Shown: piece after piece, positions 12,701 to 25,183 of the stretch | How the letters are laid out: the number at the start of each line of letters is the position of its first letter | Numbering within the stretch: the first letter of the stretch is position 1 | Assembly: GCA_025093555.1 (NCBI GenBank) | Contig: JAIWNF010000015.1 | Location: 496,001 to 560,000, forward strand | Length of the DNA: 64,000 nt | DNA from: Circinella umbellata | Lineage: Eukaryota; Mucoromycota; Mucoromycetes; Mucorales; Lichtheimiaceae | Direction of reading: 5' to 3' | Position numbers and translations under genes: made by a program | Notes under the pieces: generated by a model | Told to the model about the DNA's origin: nothing | Databases searched by the model: none | Seen by the model: only the letters and a program-made list of their open reading frames with translations

Positions 12701-14289
12701 AACCAATAAATAGAAAATGAAAAATCTAATTTATAATATAGGTGGAAACCACTCATCAATTCAGAAAAATATATAAATTCATATATATAAAAAATACAGT
12801 GTACGTACAGATATTTCTACTGCTACAAGACGCATACAAACAAAACTGATCTCATTAAACTAGGTAAAATAAGAAATGATTTTTTCAAGGGTACTACGTC
12901 TCACTTATAATATGTTGAGTGTCTCTCCTCCTATTATAATTATAACCAATCTTTTGTTTAAATGTGGCTAGAGAATTCTTATTCGTATAAGTTGTTGCGC
13001 ATTCAAAGAAAAAACAAACGGTGGTATTTGGGGTTATTGAGTCTCTTTTTCGGTATTTTTATACTTTGAATGTGTCACTTTATTTTTATATTCATTGCTT
13101 ATTATGTAACTTTTAGTTGTAGATTGTTATAAAATGTCTCGAAGTGATAGCAAAGTCAACTAAAGCTTTGATAAAAAGAACATACTTTAATAGTTTTTCT
13201 TATACATATATTAAATGATTTATCAAATATATATATATATATAAAAGGCGTACTGATGAAAAATCAAATCGATTTTGTATTTTCCACACACCGCCAAAAT
13301 AATTTTTTTCTTTTGCCTTTTGCATTAAACCGCCCAATTTTTTTATACTTTGCAGTAATATATCTTTTTCAGTATAAAAAAGAAGGCAAGTAGAAATAAG
13401 CATTTTGTAATATTCATGTGAGAAGATCTAATTCAATTCAAAATACATGATATCTATTATTAGTTAAGTTCAAGAAAATGCCCTGAAAACAAGTTTGTAT
13501 AAGATGCTACACATAACATAATATCTCACATTTACACCCATCTTGAAGCTCTTTTTTTTTCTTTTGTTGCTATAGTATTATATTGATAGAATACGTGTCA
13601 AAAAATAAAAAATAGTTTCTCATAATGATGACATGAATAATGGGCTCCTATTACATTATAATAGTTGAATTACCCATTATATAAAAAAATAAAAGGGAGG
13701 TTCGATCATTTTACTATTTCTTTTTTGTTATTTCGATTCTTCTTGTAATATCATCATCACTTCATCAAGACTGCCTAACACGCAATCATTAAATTTTGAT
13801 ACAGCGAAAAGTCATGTGGTGACTTTCATGCACTTCATTTTTTGGTATAATAACAATACATTTATTCTTACCATCTCTCTCACACACACTCTCTCATATA
13901 TATATATATATATACATCAGCCTTGATACGATTATATGATTACCCAGGGAATATATGTATATGTATGTATATATATACTCGTGACAGCAATGAATACATA
14001 AAAACAACCATATACAATAAAGGGTAAGCATTTTGACTCAGCTATAGTATATGATTCGTGTGTGTACGTGACCATGCTCACTTTTTCTTGCCTAATAGCA
14101 TATATAAAACTGTTCTTTTTTTAAAACACGTCTATTTTTTTTTTCGCTTCCCTTTTTTCTTTTCTCTTACTCTATTAAACTCCTTCCACTTTTTATTCTT
14201 CACAAACTAAACTTTCCTCTCTTCCCCCAACCTTTTTTCTTTTTCTTTTGTATAAAAAAAAAAAGAAAAGAAAAAGAAACCAATAACAA

Positions 14290-14568
14290 CTCAAAAAAAA
14301 AAAAAAAAAAACTATTAATAATCCTAATAATAAAAAAATACACTTTTTCTTTTCTCTCTCTCTCTTAAATTCTACCAAAACGTCCAACACGAATAGAGAT
14401 TCGTTATCACCACCATCAGCAGTTTCTTCTGCTGCCAATAACAGCCAACAGTCATCTCGCCCATTACAAGTTATTGACCCATCTTCTTCTAATTCTGTAC
14501 CGAAACGAAAACGTCAACGTTTAAATCATACCTCGAGTGATACTATTTCTACTACGGATACAACCAAC
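14290..14568 (+). other. ATG-less in-frame N-terminal extension of the Gid7-type gene
   Basis: This is in frame with, and directly upstream of, the WD40 gene's first ATG. The reading frame is open from just after a TAA at 14284-14286. From about 14380 it reads as plausible protein: Ser/Pro/Asn-rich, with a basic PKRKRQR segment that resembles a nuclear localisation signal and similar basic patches in WDR26 relatives. No ATG occurs in any frame between about 14072 and 14569. It may be translated from a near-cognate codon, reached by splicing from an upstream ATG exon, or be 5' UTR. Confidence 0.45.
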
Positions 14569-17043
14569 ATGCAAATTAAAGACAACTCTACAGTAACAAC
14601 CAGAACAACTTTAAATAATAATAATGGTAGTAATTCAACTGAGTCTTCACAACAAAGTAATGGGAAATCGTCAGTAGATATTACTTCACCTGACATGCTT
14701 GGTCGTGTCAAGAAAGAAGAACTTGTACGACTTATATTACAATCTTTAAATGACCTTGGTTATCGGTAATTGTTCAAAAAAAGTGTGTGTGGGGGGGAGT
14801 CGGTTGGTTGGTTGGTTTTACATGAATAAATTCTTTTAAATATTTTATGCATTTTTTTTTTTTTTTTTTTTTGTTAACACTAAAACTTGTTCAATATAAA
14901 TAAAAAAAAGGGATGCTGCAGAAACACTTCAAAAAGATGCTGGGATTCCACTTGAATCGGATACAGTAACACGTCTTCGACAAGGGATATTAACGGGTGA
15001 TTGGCCGTTGGCAGAATCATTATTGACTAGTTTATCAGGAATACAAACCAATGATTTGTTACAAGGTCAATTTTTAATTCGACAACAAAAGTTTTTAGAA
15101 TTACTTGAAGCAGAAAAGACAATGAAAGCATTACAAGTATTAAGAAATGAATTAACTCCACTTGGACAAAGTATTGAACGATTACATCAATTATCAAGGT
15201 TTGGAGATGGGATTTTTTATATATATTTATTTTTTGGTTATGAAAAGTAAAAAAAAAAGGGGGGGGGTGGATGATGATGAAATTAAATGGGGTTTATTTT
15301 ATATTTAGTTTAATATTTTGTTCATCTGTGGAAGATATTAAATCACAAGCACAATGGGATGGTATAAATGGAACATCAAGGCAACAATTACTTGTCGATT
15401 TACAAAGTAAGTAGAGTGATAAAAAAAAAAAGAGTAATATAACTGTAAAACTTATCATTTTCTATTTTAGAATATATCCCACCCTCCATTATGATCCCGA
15501 ACGAACGATTATTATCATTAATTAATCAAGCATACGAATGGCAACGAAGAGGTTGTCTGTATCACAGTGACAGTACAGCTGATTTCTCTCTATTTTCAGA
15601 TCATGTTTGTGACAAGTAAACTTTTTTTTTTTATATTCTTTTTGTTATTTTAATGCATTCATCATTTTTCATTTTTTAGTTACTTAACTTTCCCCTCCTA
15701 TTTTTTAGAAGTCTTTTTCCATCTTCAACCATACGGATTTTAGAAGGTCATACAGATGAAGTGTGGCATTTATCATTTTCAAATAGTGGAAGATATTTGA
15801 CTTCAGTATCAAAAGATAAAACATGTATTATTTGGGATATGACTGTAAGTAATATTATTTCTACAAAACTGAAACACTTTTCTTATTAAATAAATCGTGA
15901 TTTTTTTTTATATGTGTTAGACATTTGAAAAAGTACAAATACTTTCAGGACAAGATGAATGTGCATCTTATTGTGCATGGTCACCAGATGATTCCAAATT
16001 ATTAGTTTGTGGTGTTGATACTTCTTTAGTATTATGGGATCCTTTGGTAAATAACCTAATATTATTTGGTATATATATATAAAGATAATCATTTTAATGT
16101 GTATATAATTATATATATATATATAGAATGGAAAATTATTACATACATATACAGAACATAAAGATCAAGTAACTAGTTGTGTATGGTTACCAGATGGAGA
16201 ACATTTTATTTCAGGAGCATGCGATACATCTTTATGTTTATGGGTAAAAAAAATATATTTCAAGTTGGGTTTATTTTCCATATATATATACATACATTTA
16301 ACTAATCAATTGTTGTTTATTTTAGCATATTGATGGTCGAATTCAAAATAGATGGTCAGCACATCGAACGGTGGATATGAAAGTGACATCGGATGGAAAA
16401 CGATTAGTTACTATTAGTTTTGACAAGTGTATTGGAATTTATGATCTTGTTGATTTCGAATTAATAGATATTGGGTAAATAAATACTCATCTCATCTAAT
16501 CCAATCCATCATACTCACCTCTCTCTCTCATTCTTTTTTTTTTTTTTCAATAGTAAAATATCTGAAAATGAAATGATCACATCATTAACAATAACAAAGG
16601 ATGGAAAATATGCTCTTACGAATGTTCAAGATCCTCCAGAATTACATTTGTGGGATTTAGATGAACAACAACTTGTACGAAAATATTCTGGACAAAAACA
16701 AAAATCCTTTGTCATTCGTTCAACATTAGGTGGTAATGATGAATCTTTCGTATTAAGTGGTAGTGAAGATAATTGTGTTTATGTATGGAGTCGAGAACAT
16801 CAAACATTATTGGAAGTACTTGAAGGTCATACAGGAACAGTGAATTGTGTTAGTTGGTGTCCTGTTGGTTTACCAAAATTTGCATCTGCAAGTGATGATA
16901 AAACGATTCGAATGTAAGTTTATATATTTAAGAGGGGGTGTTATGAATGAAAGAAAGAAAGAATTAATTATGATCATTTTACATTATTTAGTTGGGGACT
17001 ACCATGTGAAACACAAAATGGTCAAGATAAGATTCATGTATAG
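14569..17043 (+). CDS. GID7: LisH-CTLH-WD40 protein, WDR26/Gid7-type subunit of the GID/CTLH E3 ligase
   Basis: Ten exons: 14569-14765, 14911-15198, 15309-15406, 15471-15615, 15709-15844, 15921-16046, 16127-16243, 16326-16474, 16554-16913 and 16992-17043, giving 555 aa. A low-complexity N-terminus is followed by LisH (about residues 45-85; KKEELVRLILQSLNDLGYR), then CTLH (GILTGDWPLAESLL... RQQKFLELLE). The WD40 propeller starts with LEGHTDEVWHLSF and KDKTCIIWDM and ends with the blade DDKTIRIWG. This is the architecture of WDR26/Gid7, the supramolecular-assembly subunit of the GID/CTLH ubiquitin ligase that degrades gluconeogenic enzymes in yeast. The first ATG after the probable promoter is 14569, but the same frame is open and protein-like for about 280 nt upstream without an ATG, so the true N-terminus may be longer. 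All introns are 64-145 nt. Confidence 0.92.
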
Positions 17044-17404
17044 TTTTTATCTTCTTCCTATTTTTTATTATACTTCTTCCCCTTCCCCCCACTATTATCA
17101 TCTTATTATCCATCTCTCCCTCTTCTCTTTGTACAGTTTCTACAAACATGAAAAACATTGTTTATATCTTTTATTACTCTTTTCTCTCTTCTCTTTCAAC
17201 AGATAATATCAATATCTCAACCTATCCATCATGATCACTCTTTTTTTTTCATTTGTTTTTAATTACTTTTACAAATATATATACCTGTTTATATATTATT
17301 ATTGTGTGTGTTTGTGTGAAGAGATTGTGATTATTAATTCAAAGTGAGATAGAAATACATATTATACAAGTTTAGAAAGAAATAAAAAGTTGTTCCTCAA
17401 TTAA
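17044..17404. other. Convergent intergenic spacer
   Basis: The 361-bp gap between the stop codons of two convergent genes. It is T-rich then AT-rich with short C/T runs, presumably both 3' UTRs and polyadenylation regions. Nothing else was seen. Confidence 0.6.
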
Positions 17405-18013
17405 TTATAATACAGAATGTTCATTAATAAATCGAGCTAATTCCTTCCTATTATTATTATTATTATTAAATATTTAATATTTAAATTATAGAAATTTACT
17501 TCTTCTTCAATATACCCCCCCCATAATGAAATAATACCTTTTAACAGCAACAACATTAACAACTAAATCACGTTCTGTACCACTTCTTTTTGAATCAATG
17601 ACACTTCGAAACATATTCACTTGACGAGATATATCAATAGTATTATCTATCCCCCCCCCCCAAAAAAAAAAAGTAAATAAGCAAAAAAAAAATAATAATA
17701 ATTCAAAAACAAAACTATTTACCTTTGGATTCATCAGCAGGTGTAACATCAAGACCAATAAGATAACATGTTCTATGTAATAAACCAGGTTCCAAAGGTG
17801 ATATTTTTATTTTATCATTGGTGGTTTGTTCCACTTTTTCACCTAATTGAAATCCAGTTTTCTGTAATCGATTTCGATAACTTATTGATTTTACATAAGA
17901 TTTTGTATAAGGTTGAATTTGTCGAATGGAAGGTACGTCTTCTAAAAATTCGACAAGTCTTGGTAAAATATCTGGAATTTTTCGTAGCCTACATTATTAT
18001 TATTATTTGTCAG

Positions 18014-18058
<45 letters not shown>

Positions 18059-19661
18059 TCTATACTAACCAAGATTCATGTGTAGCAACTGTATCCGATG
18101 CAAAAATTACTTTTAAAAAATGATTATAACTTTTTATTAAATCAAATGGTTTGAATAACTTTTTAATCATTTCTTCTTCTGTAGAAAAATTAGCTTGGGT
18201 GATGTTATAACCTAAATAAATTAAAAAACCAGAAAGTTACTTATTATTGTTGTTAAAAAAAGAAAAAGTGTCATTTTTGTTACCTCTAGAAAATTCTCGA
18301 CGTAAAACGCGTAATGTCGATTTCGTAACAACCGGTGCTGCATTGGATACACGATAACAAGGTGTAACAATAGGCATATGGGCATGTTCAAATTCAACCT
18401 AATAGCCAACCCCACCCCCCAAAATTAAAATTCATTATACATCCCATTTTAATACTCTAAATCCATAGATTCCTATCCAATATACAAAAAATTTACCAAT
18501 GACTTATAATCAATGGGAGCACCATCATAATCTGGAATATAATCGGTTACCATAACAGGAGCTGGCCAAGGCCAAGTAGACCATTGTTTAAAAAAAGCAG
18601 AAATAAGATTATAAACATCAATAGAATGGTTTGCTGTTCTTTCAAACATATATGTTTTAAGTAAAAGTAAAGTGAGTGCACCATTATTAAGATATCCGAT
18701 CTGTTTATCATATAAACAACGTTGCATTAACCACCATTTAATACTTTGGGCTGTCGTTTGAAATAGAGATAAATGATTGGAATCAATTTGTTTAAGTATA
18801 TAATGTAATGTTCGAGCTCCTGCTAATGAACTCATACAGGGTTCATCAAGTCCAATAAGAATAGAATTATCTAAAATATTAATATCTTTTGGAACTGTAT
18901 CCATTTTTAATCTTGCAAAACATATATCCACCTATTTAAAATTTATAATAAGTTTTTCATTCATTCATCTTATCCTTACCTCCTCCCTAAATATACTTAC
19001 TGGTACTCGATCAATAGTACATTTAATAATAGGAACATTGGCATGATCAATTACCTATCATAAAATAATCAGTTTTTTCATTTAATTCCCTCCCCCCCCT
19101 CCCCCCAAAAAAAAAGAATTGGGATATAACTTTTTACCAAAATATCTCTGACTGTTACTTGTTTTTTTAATATTTCAACAAAAATTCGAAAAAAATCGCG
19201 TCGACGTACTTGAGAGGGACTTAAAAGTACAACGTCAATATCACCTGTAGTAAGATGAGCTCCTAATCCATAGGACCCAAATGGTATTATTTGACATTGT
19301 ATATTACTTTTTCTTATATTATTTTCCAATTGAATTTGTTTCATAAAACTTAATATAGAGGATTGTAATAATTCCATGACAAGTTGCCTGGTTTTTTTTT
19401 TAAAAAATTAATTTAGTTTAGTTGTTGCTGGTCAATAAACGTTTTTCAATATATAAAATGGGGGGAGTGTTGATTTTCATTTCTTTTTTTTTTTTTTTTT
19501 CACCCATCCCGTGAAGGGAATATGGGGAAGCTATTTAAAAATAAAAATAAAAGTGGTCGCTGTGTGTGTGTGTGTGTTTTTTTTTACCGTTTACCCAATT
19601 GATCCTCATTTTCAATGACATTATGATTTACAAGATACGTCCACCATGAGTCCTTAGACAT
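17405..19661 (-). CDS. Divergent canonical-type poly(A) polymerase
   Basis: Nine exons on the minus strand: 19661-19588, 19387-19138, 19054-19001, 18931-18497, 18398-18284, 18211-18070, 17988-17723, 17646-17538 and 17447-17405, giving 495 aa. It is a nuclear poly(A) polymerase-type nucleotidyltransferase: FGSYGLGAHLTTGDIDVVLL supplies the GS and DxD catalytic motif, and RVPVDICFARL the third Asp. The central domain keeps the order of yeast Pap1 (IKWWLMQRCLYDKQIGYL, WPWPAPV, HAHMPIVTPCYR) and is followed by an RNA-binding-like domain (LFKPFDLIKSYNHFLKV). It differs from Pap1 in three ways: the N-terminus is about 40 residues shorter, GSYR is GSYG, and the GG(V/I)SWA turn is NNGALTL. An upstream in-frame ATG at 19847 would add 62 aromatic-rich residues and is less likely. 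It may be a paralogue with a special role. Confidence 0.87.
18015..18054 (+). repeat. Trinucleotide (ATT) microsatellite inside a poly(A) polymerase intron
   Basis: An uninterrupted run of TTA/ATT units within the 81-nt intron 17989-18069. Most of that intron is this repeat, so repeat-length changes would change intron size. Confidence 0.9.
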
Positions 19662-21009
19662 GGGCGATTTTTTTTTTCTCTTAAAAGAAGAAATTGACCG
19701 TGTTGGTGAAAAAAAAAAAAATGGTCTAATAAAGAGACAAATAAAAAAAAAACATTGAGAAGCTGACTTGAATAAAAATTTAGAGCGGAGGATGTAGGAG
19801 CATTGATTATGCAAACCAGAAATAGAAAAAAAGCTTTTTTTGTACATAATATTTATATACTAATAAGAGAATCCTATTCTTGAATAAGATATGTCTGTGC
19901 TTTTCTTTAGATTTGTTTGAATAGAGTACGAATAAGATACGAATAAGAGACTATATATATATGTATATATATGATACATGGACTTAATACGTATCTAATA
20001 ATTCTATTTTTTGGTCGATGTTGTTTAGTGAATAGGTTTTAATGTGTTGATCTACTTAATATCCTAAACTATTTAATTTACTTTTTACAATGAGATGTTA
20101 ATTAGTAGTTCATCATCTACAATGAGTTGACTTTTTTTCTCATGATCCGAGTATACAATTCATCAATAATTATTAATTATATTTTACTTCACTTTTTACC
20201 ACGAAAGACAAAGAAATATATATATATATATATATTCATGAGTGAAGTCAAAACCACTCTCTCAATTATACACCCTATATAAAAAGTATCATGTTTTTTT
20301 TAAGATTAGGAATAAAACGACCTTAGTTTTTATCCAAGTCCCGAAAAAAAAAAAAACAAATATTAGCATAATTTAAAGAATACGTACACATACAGTCTTC
20401 AGTAATTCTGCAACAGATAGTTAGTTTTTTTTCTGCAGTTAAAAATTTTCATGGATATTATTATATATTAACACTGAATCATGCAGCTTAGAGATAGGCA
20501 GTAAGTAGCACAAGAAATATGCAGCAATAAAGTAGTACAAAGAGAAGTCCAAACCATTACAAATGAGACCCTATGACGCTATCATATATATATACCAAAT
20601 AGAGTGTTATTCCTCTTATTAGTACAATTGAATCATATGACTAAATAGAAATATAATTCTTACTCTTCCATACATCAAAATAGGGACTTCTCATTGTTCT
20701 ATAATATTAAAAGAAATACTATTTAAAATATGTACTAGAAAGATAACTATTTAACTTCAACCTATTTGAATACATTTTTTTTCTTATAAAATAAAATGAT
20801 TAAAGAATATTCACATATATTCACATATATAAGTAGTAGTCAGGCATATTTCAGATAAAATAGGTATTTTTGCTTTTTAAAAAAAGGTTCAGAACAGTCC
20901 AGCTATTTATTTTTTAAAATGTACAAGTTCTTTATTTTTTTAAAGAGAATGGATATTTTTTAAGGGCAAAAACTGACAGTAATATATATGTGTCAGCTTT
21001 ACATCCAAA
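19662..21009. other. Intergenic region upstream of the poly(A) polymerase
   Basis: The left part (about 19662-19860) is the probable promoter and leader, with long A and T runs. The remainder is AT-rich with TA microsatellite patches (for example 20216-20236) and no coding pattern. Confidence 0.5.
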
Positions 21010-21633
21010 TGTACTCTCTGCGCATTATCATAAGCATAACTATAAAGCATCAGAACAACCAGACTTGAGTTGATCAACATATTTACTTGCTTTACATTTG
21101 TCAGGAGAGTTATATTCAACAGTACTAATAACAGTATTCTTCAGTACCAAAAACAGCACAATCACCATCTTGACCCTTATTTAATTCTTCTGGACATGAT
21201 GGTATGTAAACTTGAACATGTGGGTAAAGCACAATTATAACTCCCCGTCACCACTCGATTGTCCTTCAGGCTTACTATGCATGGGTAAAATTTAAAAAAC
21301 CATCCACAAATGAAATATCATAAAAAAAACACTTCCTTCATTACCTTTGAATAAGAATTCATTAGCAAGTGATACAGCAGAAACATCTTGAGATTCTTGA
21401 TCATCCTTCACCATTAATTAATTTATATGCATTAAAATTATTACTACAACTATTCTTGATAGTTCCTCTAACGCCATTAACACCATTACCATCTGAGGAA
21501 GAAGGCGGACCTGATGAGGAAGTAGAAGAATTACTTCTAGCTTCCGACCGAAGATGTGGGAACTAGTAGGAGGAGAAACCAAGCTAATACCAGCGAAAGC
21601 AAGAATAGCAATAATATTGAAAATGTTCAACAT
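21010..21633 (-). pseudogene. Thaumatin-like protein pseudogene
   Basis: Read on the minus strand from ATG 21633, the sequence starts with a signal-peptide-like MLNIFNIIAILAFAGIS. It then shifts frame repeatedly while spelling out thaumatin-family blocks in the correct order: GTIKNSCSNNFNAYKLING, SLANEFLFKGNEGSV, FYDISFVDG, SKPEGQSSGDG, NCALPTCSSL, PSCPEELNKGQDGDC, FGTEEYC, NSPDKCKASKYVDQLKSGC and SYAYDN. The Cys spacing and the C-terminal SYAYD signature are typical of thaumatin-like/PR-5 proteins (secreted beta-glucan-associated proteins). At least four frameshifts, several in homopolymers, plus in-frame stops break it. A block between SANEF and the N-terminal half is shorter than in intact members, suggesting an internal deletion. 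Sequencing error could explain one lesion but hardly all. Confidence 0.85.
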
Positions 21634-24600
21634 ACTCTTTTGTTTGGATATACTATGTGTATAAGTTTAATTGAAGAATATTTGTACCTGGATACCCCTT
21701 TTTATATGTTTTTTTTTTATCATTATTCCTGAAATAAAAGAATCATATTAAGTTTTTGCTTTGAAAAACGAAATATTCTTCTGGTCCATAATTTGTAAAA
21801 CTTCAAAACAATTAATAATTGAAAAAGAAAAAAGAATCGTCCATCTATTGTCATATATAAGGGGAGATAAGAATCAGCTCCAACAAACAAAAGTAAAATG
21901 AAACAAAGCCAACTTAATAGATTAGTAAGGTGGTTTGTTTTGCGGTTTATTTTAACTATAGCAACTATTTAAAAGCTTAAGATAGTTATTTTAATATTAT
22001 ATATGCTACATCCTTTTTTTTATCTCAAATATCTTGCTACTTTATATATTGATTTCATGTTTTTGTTGTAGTAATCATAACATTGATACCCACTGAATCA
22101 TATATTTAGCGCTTGTTGCAACATGTAAAAAAAAAAAAATAGAATAACTCTCTGAATTTTGACTATTCTTATCTAGTAGCAAAAAAATGTACTATATAAG
22201 AGGAGGGGAGCACTGTCATTTGATGGCGAACTTTTTTTTTTTTTTTTTTTTGGTCTTTACCAATAATCCAATCCATAATAATAATAAATAAACTATTGTT
22301 GTTCACTACTTGACTGCATGATTTTGTTTTTAGTTTCATACTTGTAATAAGCACAAACTATAATCTTTAGTATAAAAACTAAAAAAGAAAGAGTCGTTTT
22401 TGTTTTACACTAAATAAATTCTTTTAGTTTATAAAAAATAAACAATAACAAACGCCAAGGGTCTGTGCATTCATTTAATAACATTGTTGTGCATAAACAT
22501 GAATAACATTGAGTCATTTTTAGTTTGAGATTTATGGTAAAAACAACCTGGAAATCATTCAACCCATATAAATCAAAAAAAAAAGTTTTTAACTTTTGAG
22601 TCTATCAAACTAATACTTTGCATAAAATAATTTCAACTTGAAAAGGATATAATAAATACGCAAAAAAAAACAGAAAAAATTGATCATACAACCAAAGTCT
22701 CGTCTCATAATATAGATATTATTTACAGTGAATGATGACATACAGTCGAGGAATAATCGATTGATTAATTATTACAGTGTCCGGAACACTCTTTTCTCGG
22801 ACTTTTACACATTAATAGAATTCATTTATAAGAACAAATTGTTACCTATTCTTAATTTTTTCAAGTGGTAAAATGGTATCCTTTCTTGATTATAGTGAAA
22901 AATCACTCTTTTTGTTTCATTTACATCAAAATAAATTTATCCAGCAATTTCGTAATAAATAAGTAAATAATAATTATAATTTATATCGGTTTTCATCTTA
23001 TATATAAAAAGTAACAAAACTCGGATAAAAAATTAAAAAAGTATATTAACGATTTTCTAGACTAAAATAATTACTTTTTGCATATTGGTTTTAAAAACCC
23101 TCACCTTCTATGCTAAAAACGAATAAAAGTCCGCATTTTTTTTTTTTTTTAGCAGAAAAAAAAAAGGTTTGTTGTACAAACCAATCAATCGGTCATCCAT
23201 TTTGTGAAACCGGTCGATCCTCTTATAAAATCTTCGAAACACGGACAAAATGGCTTGAAATGGGGATTATTGGGGGGAGGGGGAGGGGGAATTCTCAGGT
23301 AAAACATGAATAACTAGGGCGCACATGGATTATTGAATTTATCTTTCTTATATACTAACAAATGATAAATAAAAAGCAAGTACTACTTGTTAATCCATCT
23401 TAATAATACACTCACAATAAAATTTTATATATACAGCATCGTGCAAGAATAATTTCATAATCCAATTGTTAGAAAAAAGTAACTACAACAATTCATTTAT
23501 TATATCTCTCTCTCTGACTTCAAAAAAAAAAATATTAATCTTACTTGTAAAATATCAGTTTATACGTATATATATATATATAAACAAACTTGACCTTTTT
23601 GTGCTTAGCTAACGTATAACCATGTGTTTTTAATTCAAGAGTTAATATATCCTATACTGAACATATTATTGACTTTACGTATTAAGGATTAACACTCTTT
23701 TTTTTTTTTTTTGGAGGAAAGAGAGAGAATTAACTAAAAAGTAAACACTCTTTTTCCCCCAATTTGTATAGAAAACTTATTTACCATGAGCATAAAGTAA
23801 ATATTTGGTTTATTCATAACACCCCCCCCTCCCACGACCACCATAGTCAAAACCCGGGTTTAATTTTTTTATATATATTTGAAGTCAATTCATCCTCATA
23901 TATGTTATTATACAGACCAAACAAAATATATATATGTATATAGCAATATACAAAATATATTTCATACGTACAAAAAGGAAAAGCTCCTGTTAGATCCTTC
24001 CTTCCTTTCCTTCTTTTATAGTATTACCTTTTATAAATGTCTTTATTCTCATCGCCCTTATAATATATTATAAAGTAACTCCCCCTTTTTTTTTATCATT
24101 ACGTATTTATAAATAGATTCATTTTATTTACTTAACAAAAACAATAATTAATAACTGCTAATTCTAATATCGAGTCAATGTTATTAAAACTATTAATTTC
24201 TTTCTCTTTTGTCACGGAAAAAGTAAAAATGCAGATAAATGAGTAACCAAAAAGTAAATATGTCGTTACTCAGTGTTGTGTAAAATCATTTTTGTTGTTA
24301 TGTGTTGTGCGGCATTACACAAAACAAAATAAGGAGTACCAATAAAGTTTTTCTTTTTTGTAATGTGGCGATCACGATAATAGTAATAATAATAATAAAA
24401 GGGAGAAAGTAACAAGATCATGGTAATATATATTTTAGTAAAACTGAATGTCAAATATTAGGATACGATCTCTCTTCTACATTAGGTCTATTACTATTAT
24501 CATTAATAATTACCGAGAATTTTTATATATATATTAATATTTTAATGGGAGAGATAAAGAGAGAGGGAGGTGGAAAAAAAAAACAACAACGACTTTTTAG

Positions 24601-25183
24601 ATGTAAAAAAGCTAAACTGTTTTTATATTGCCAACACATGGAGCTTTCATATATATTTCATGAGAAACGATTTCTTATTATATTTGACACTAAAATACGA
24701 TCTCGTTACACATTTTTATGTGTGTGTGTGTGTGAATAATGTAAGCTTACCTTACACCTCTCCCCCCCTAATTTTCACTTGAGTCCACTCTCTTCCCCCC
24801 TCCTCAATAATATGGATTTTGAAATCAGCAAGGAAAGAGACTAAAATAAATTGCATTTGCATTCTAAAATGGAAAAAACAAAAAGTTTATTTTACCTTTT
24901 CCAAAAAAAAAAAAAAAAAAAAAAGGATTTAGGTAAGTATTAGGAAACAAGTTTTTTTTTGGGTTCAAAAACAAGCAAAACTTTAATATTTTTGTTTTAA
25001 TAAAGATAAATAATTGGGTGTTAATGACAAGAGAAGAACGAAAGGATACGGATTGGATTTGATGAGAAGTAGTGTGTATATATTTAAATAAGAATATTAT
25101 TATTATTATTATTATGAAAAGAGGTTGAAAGGGAAGAAAGAAAAAAAAAGCAAAAAAAAAGAAGAAGAAATTACACATTTTTT
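21634..25183. other. 3.5-kb gene-poor region
   Basis: I found no gene. The DNA is AT-rich with many A/T homopolymers, TA tracts, a short GT run near 24718 and an (ATT)n patch near 25090. The stretch 23100-23300 is somewhat less AT-rich but has no recognisable product. The right end is the 3' flank of the Kre9/Knh1-domain gene. Confidence 0.5.

Larger units (their letters stand above)
11290..14568. other. 3.3-kb intergenic region with a GC-rich island
   Basis: The region holds the 3' end of the transporter gene (about 11290-11560), then AT-rich DNA with homopolymer and TA-rich tracts (for example 13895-13980). No convincing gene is present. Two features stand out and are listed separately: the GC-rich island at 12578-12700 and the in-frame, ATG-less coding-like stretch at 14290-14568 just before the WD40 gene. 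A TATA-like catatataaaa at about 14099 followed by C/T-rich DNA looks like that gene's promoter. Confidence 0.5.

Noticed and set aside
14193..14438. Minus-strand ORF opposite the 5' end of the Gid7-type gene
   Set aside because: Its content mirrors the Ser/Pro-rich plus-strand frame and A/T runs; no domain and no splice partner.
19662..19847. 62-residue N-terminal extension of the poly(A) polymerase from ATG 19847
   Set aside because: Very Phe/Lys-rich, encoded by T and A runs, and unlike any poly(A) polymerase N-terminus; more likely leader sequence.
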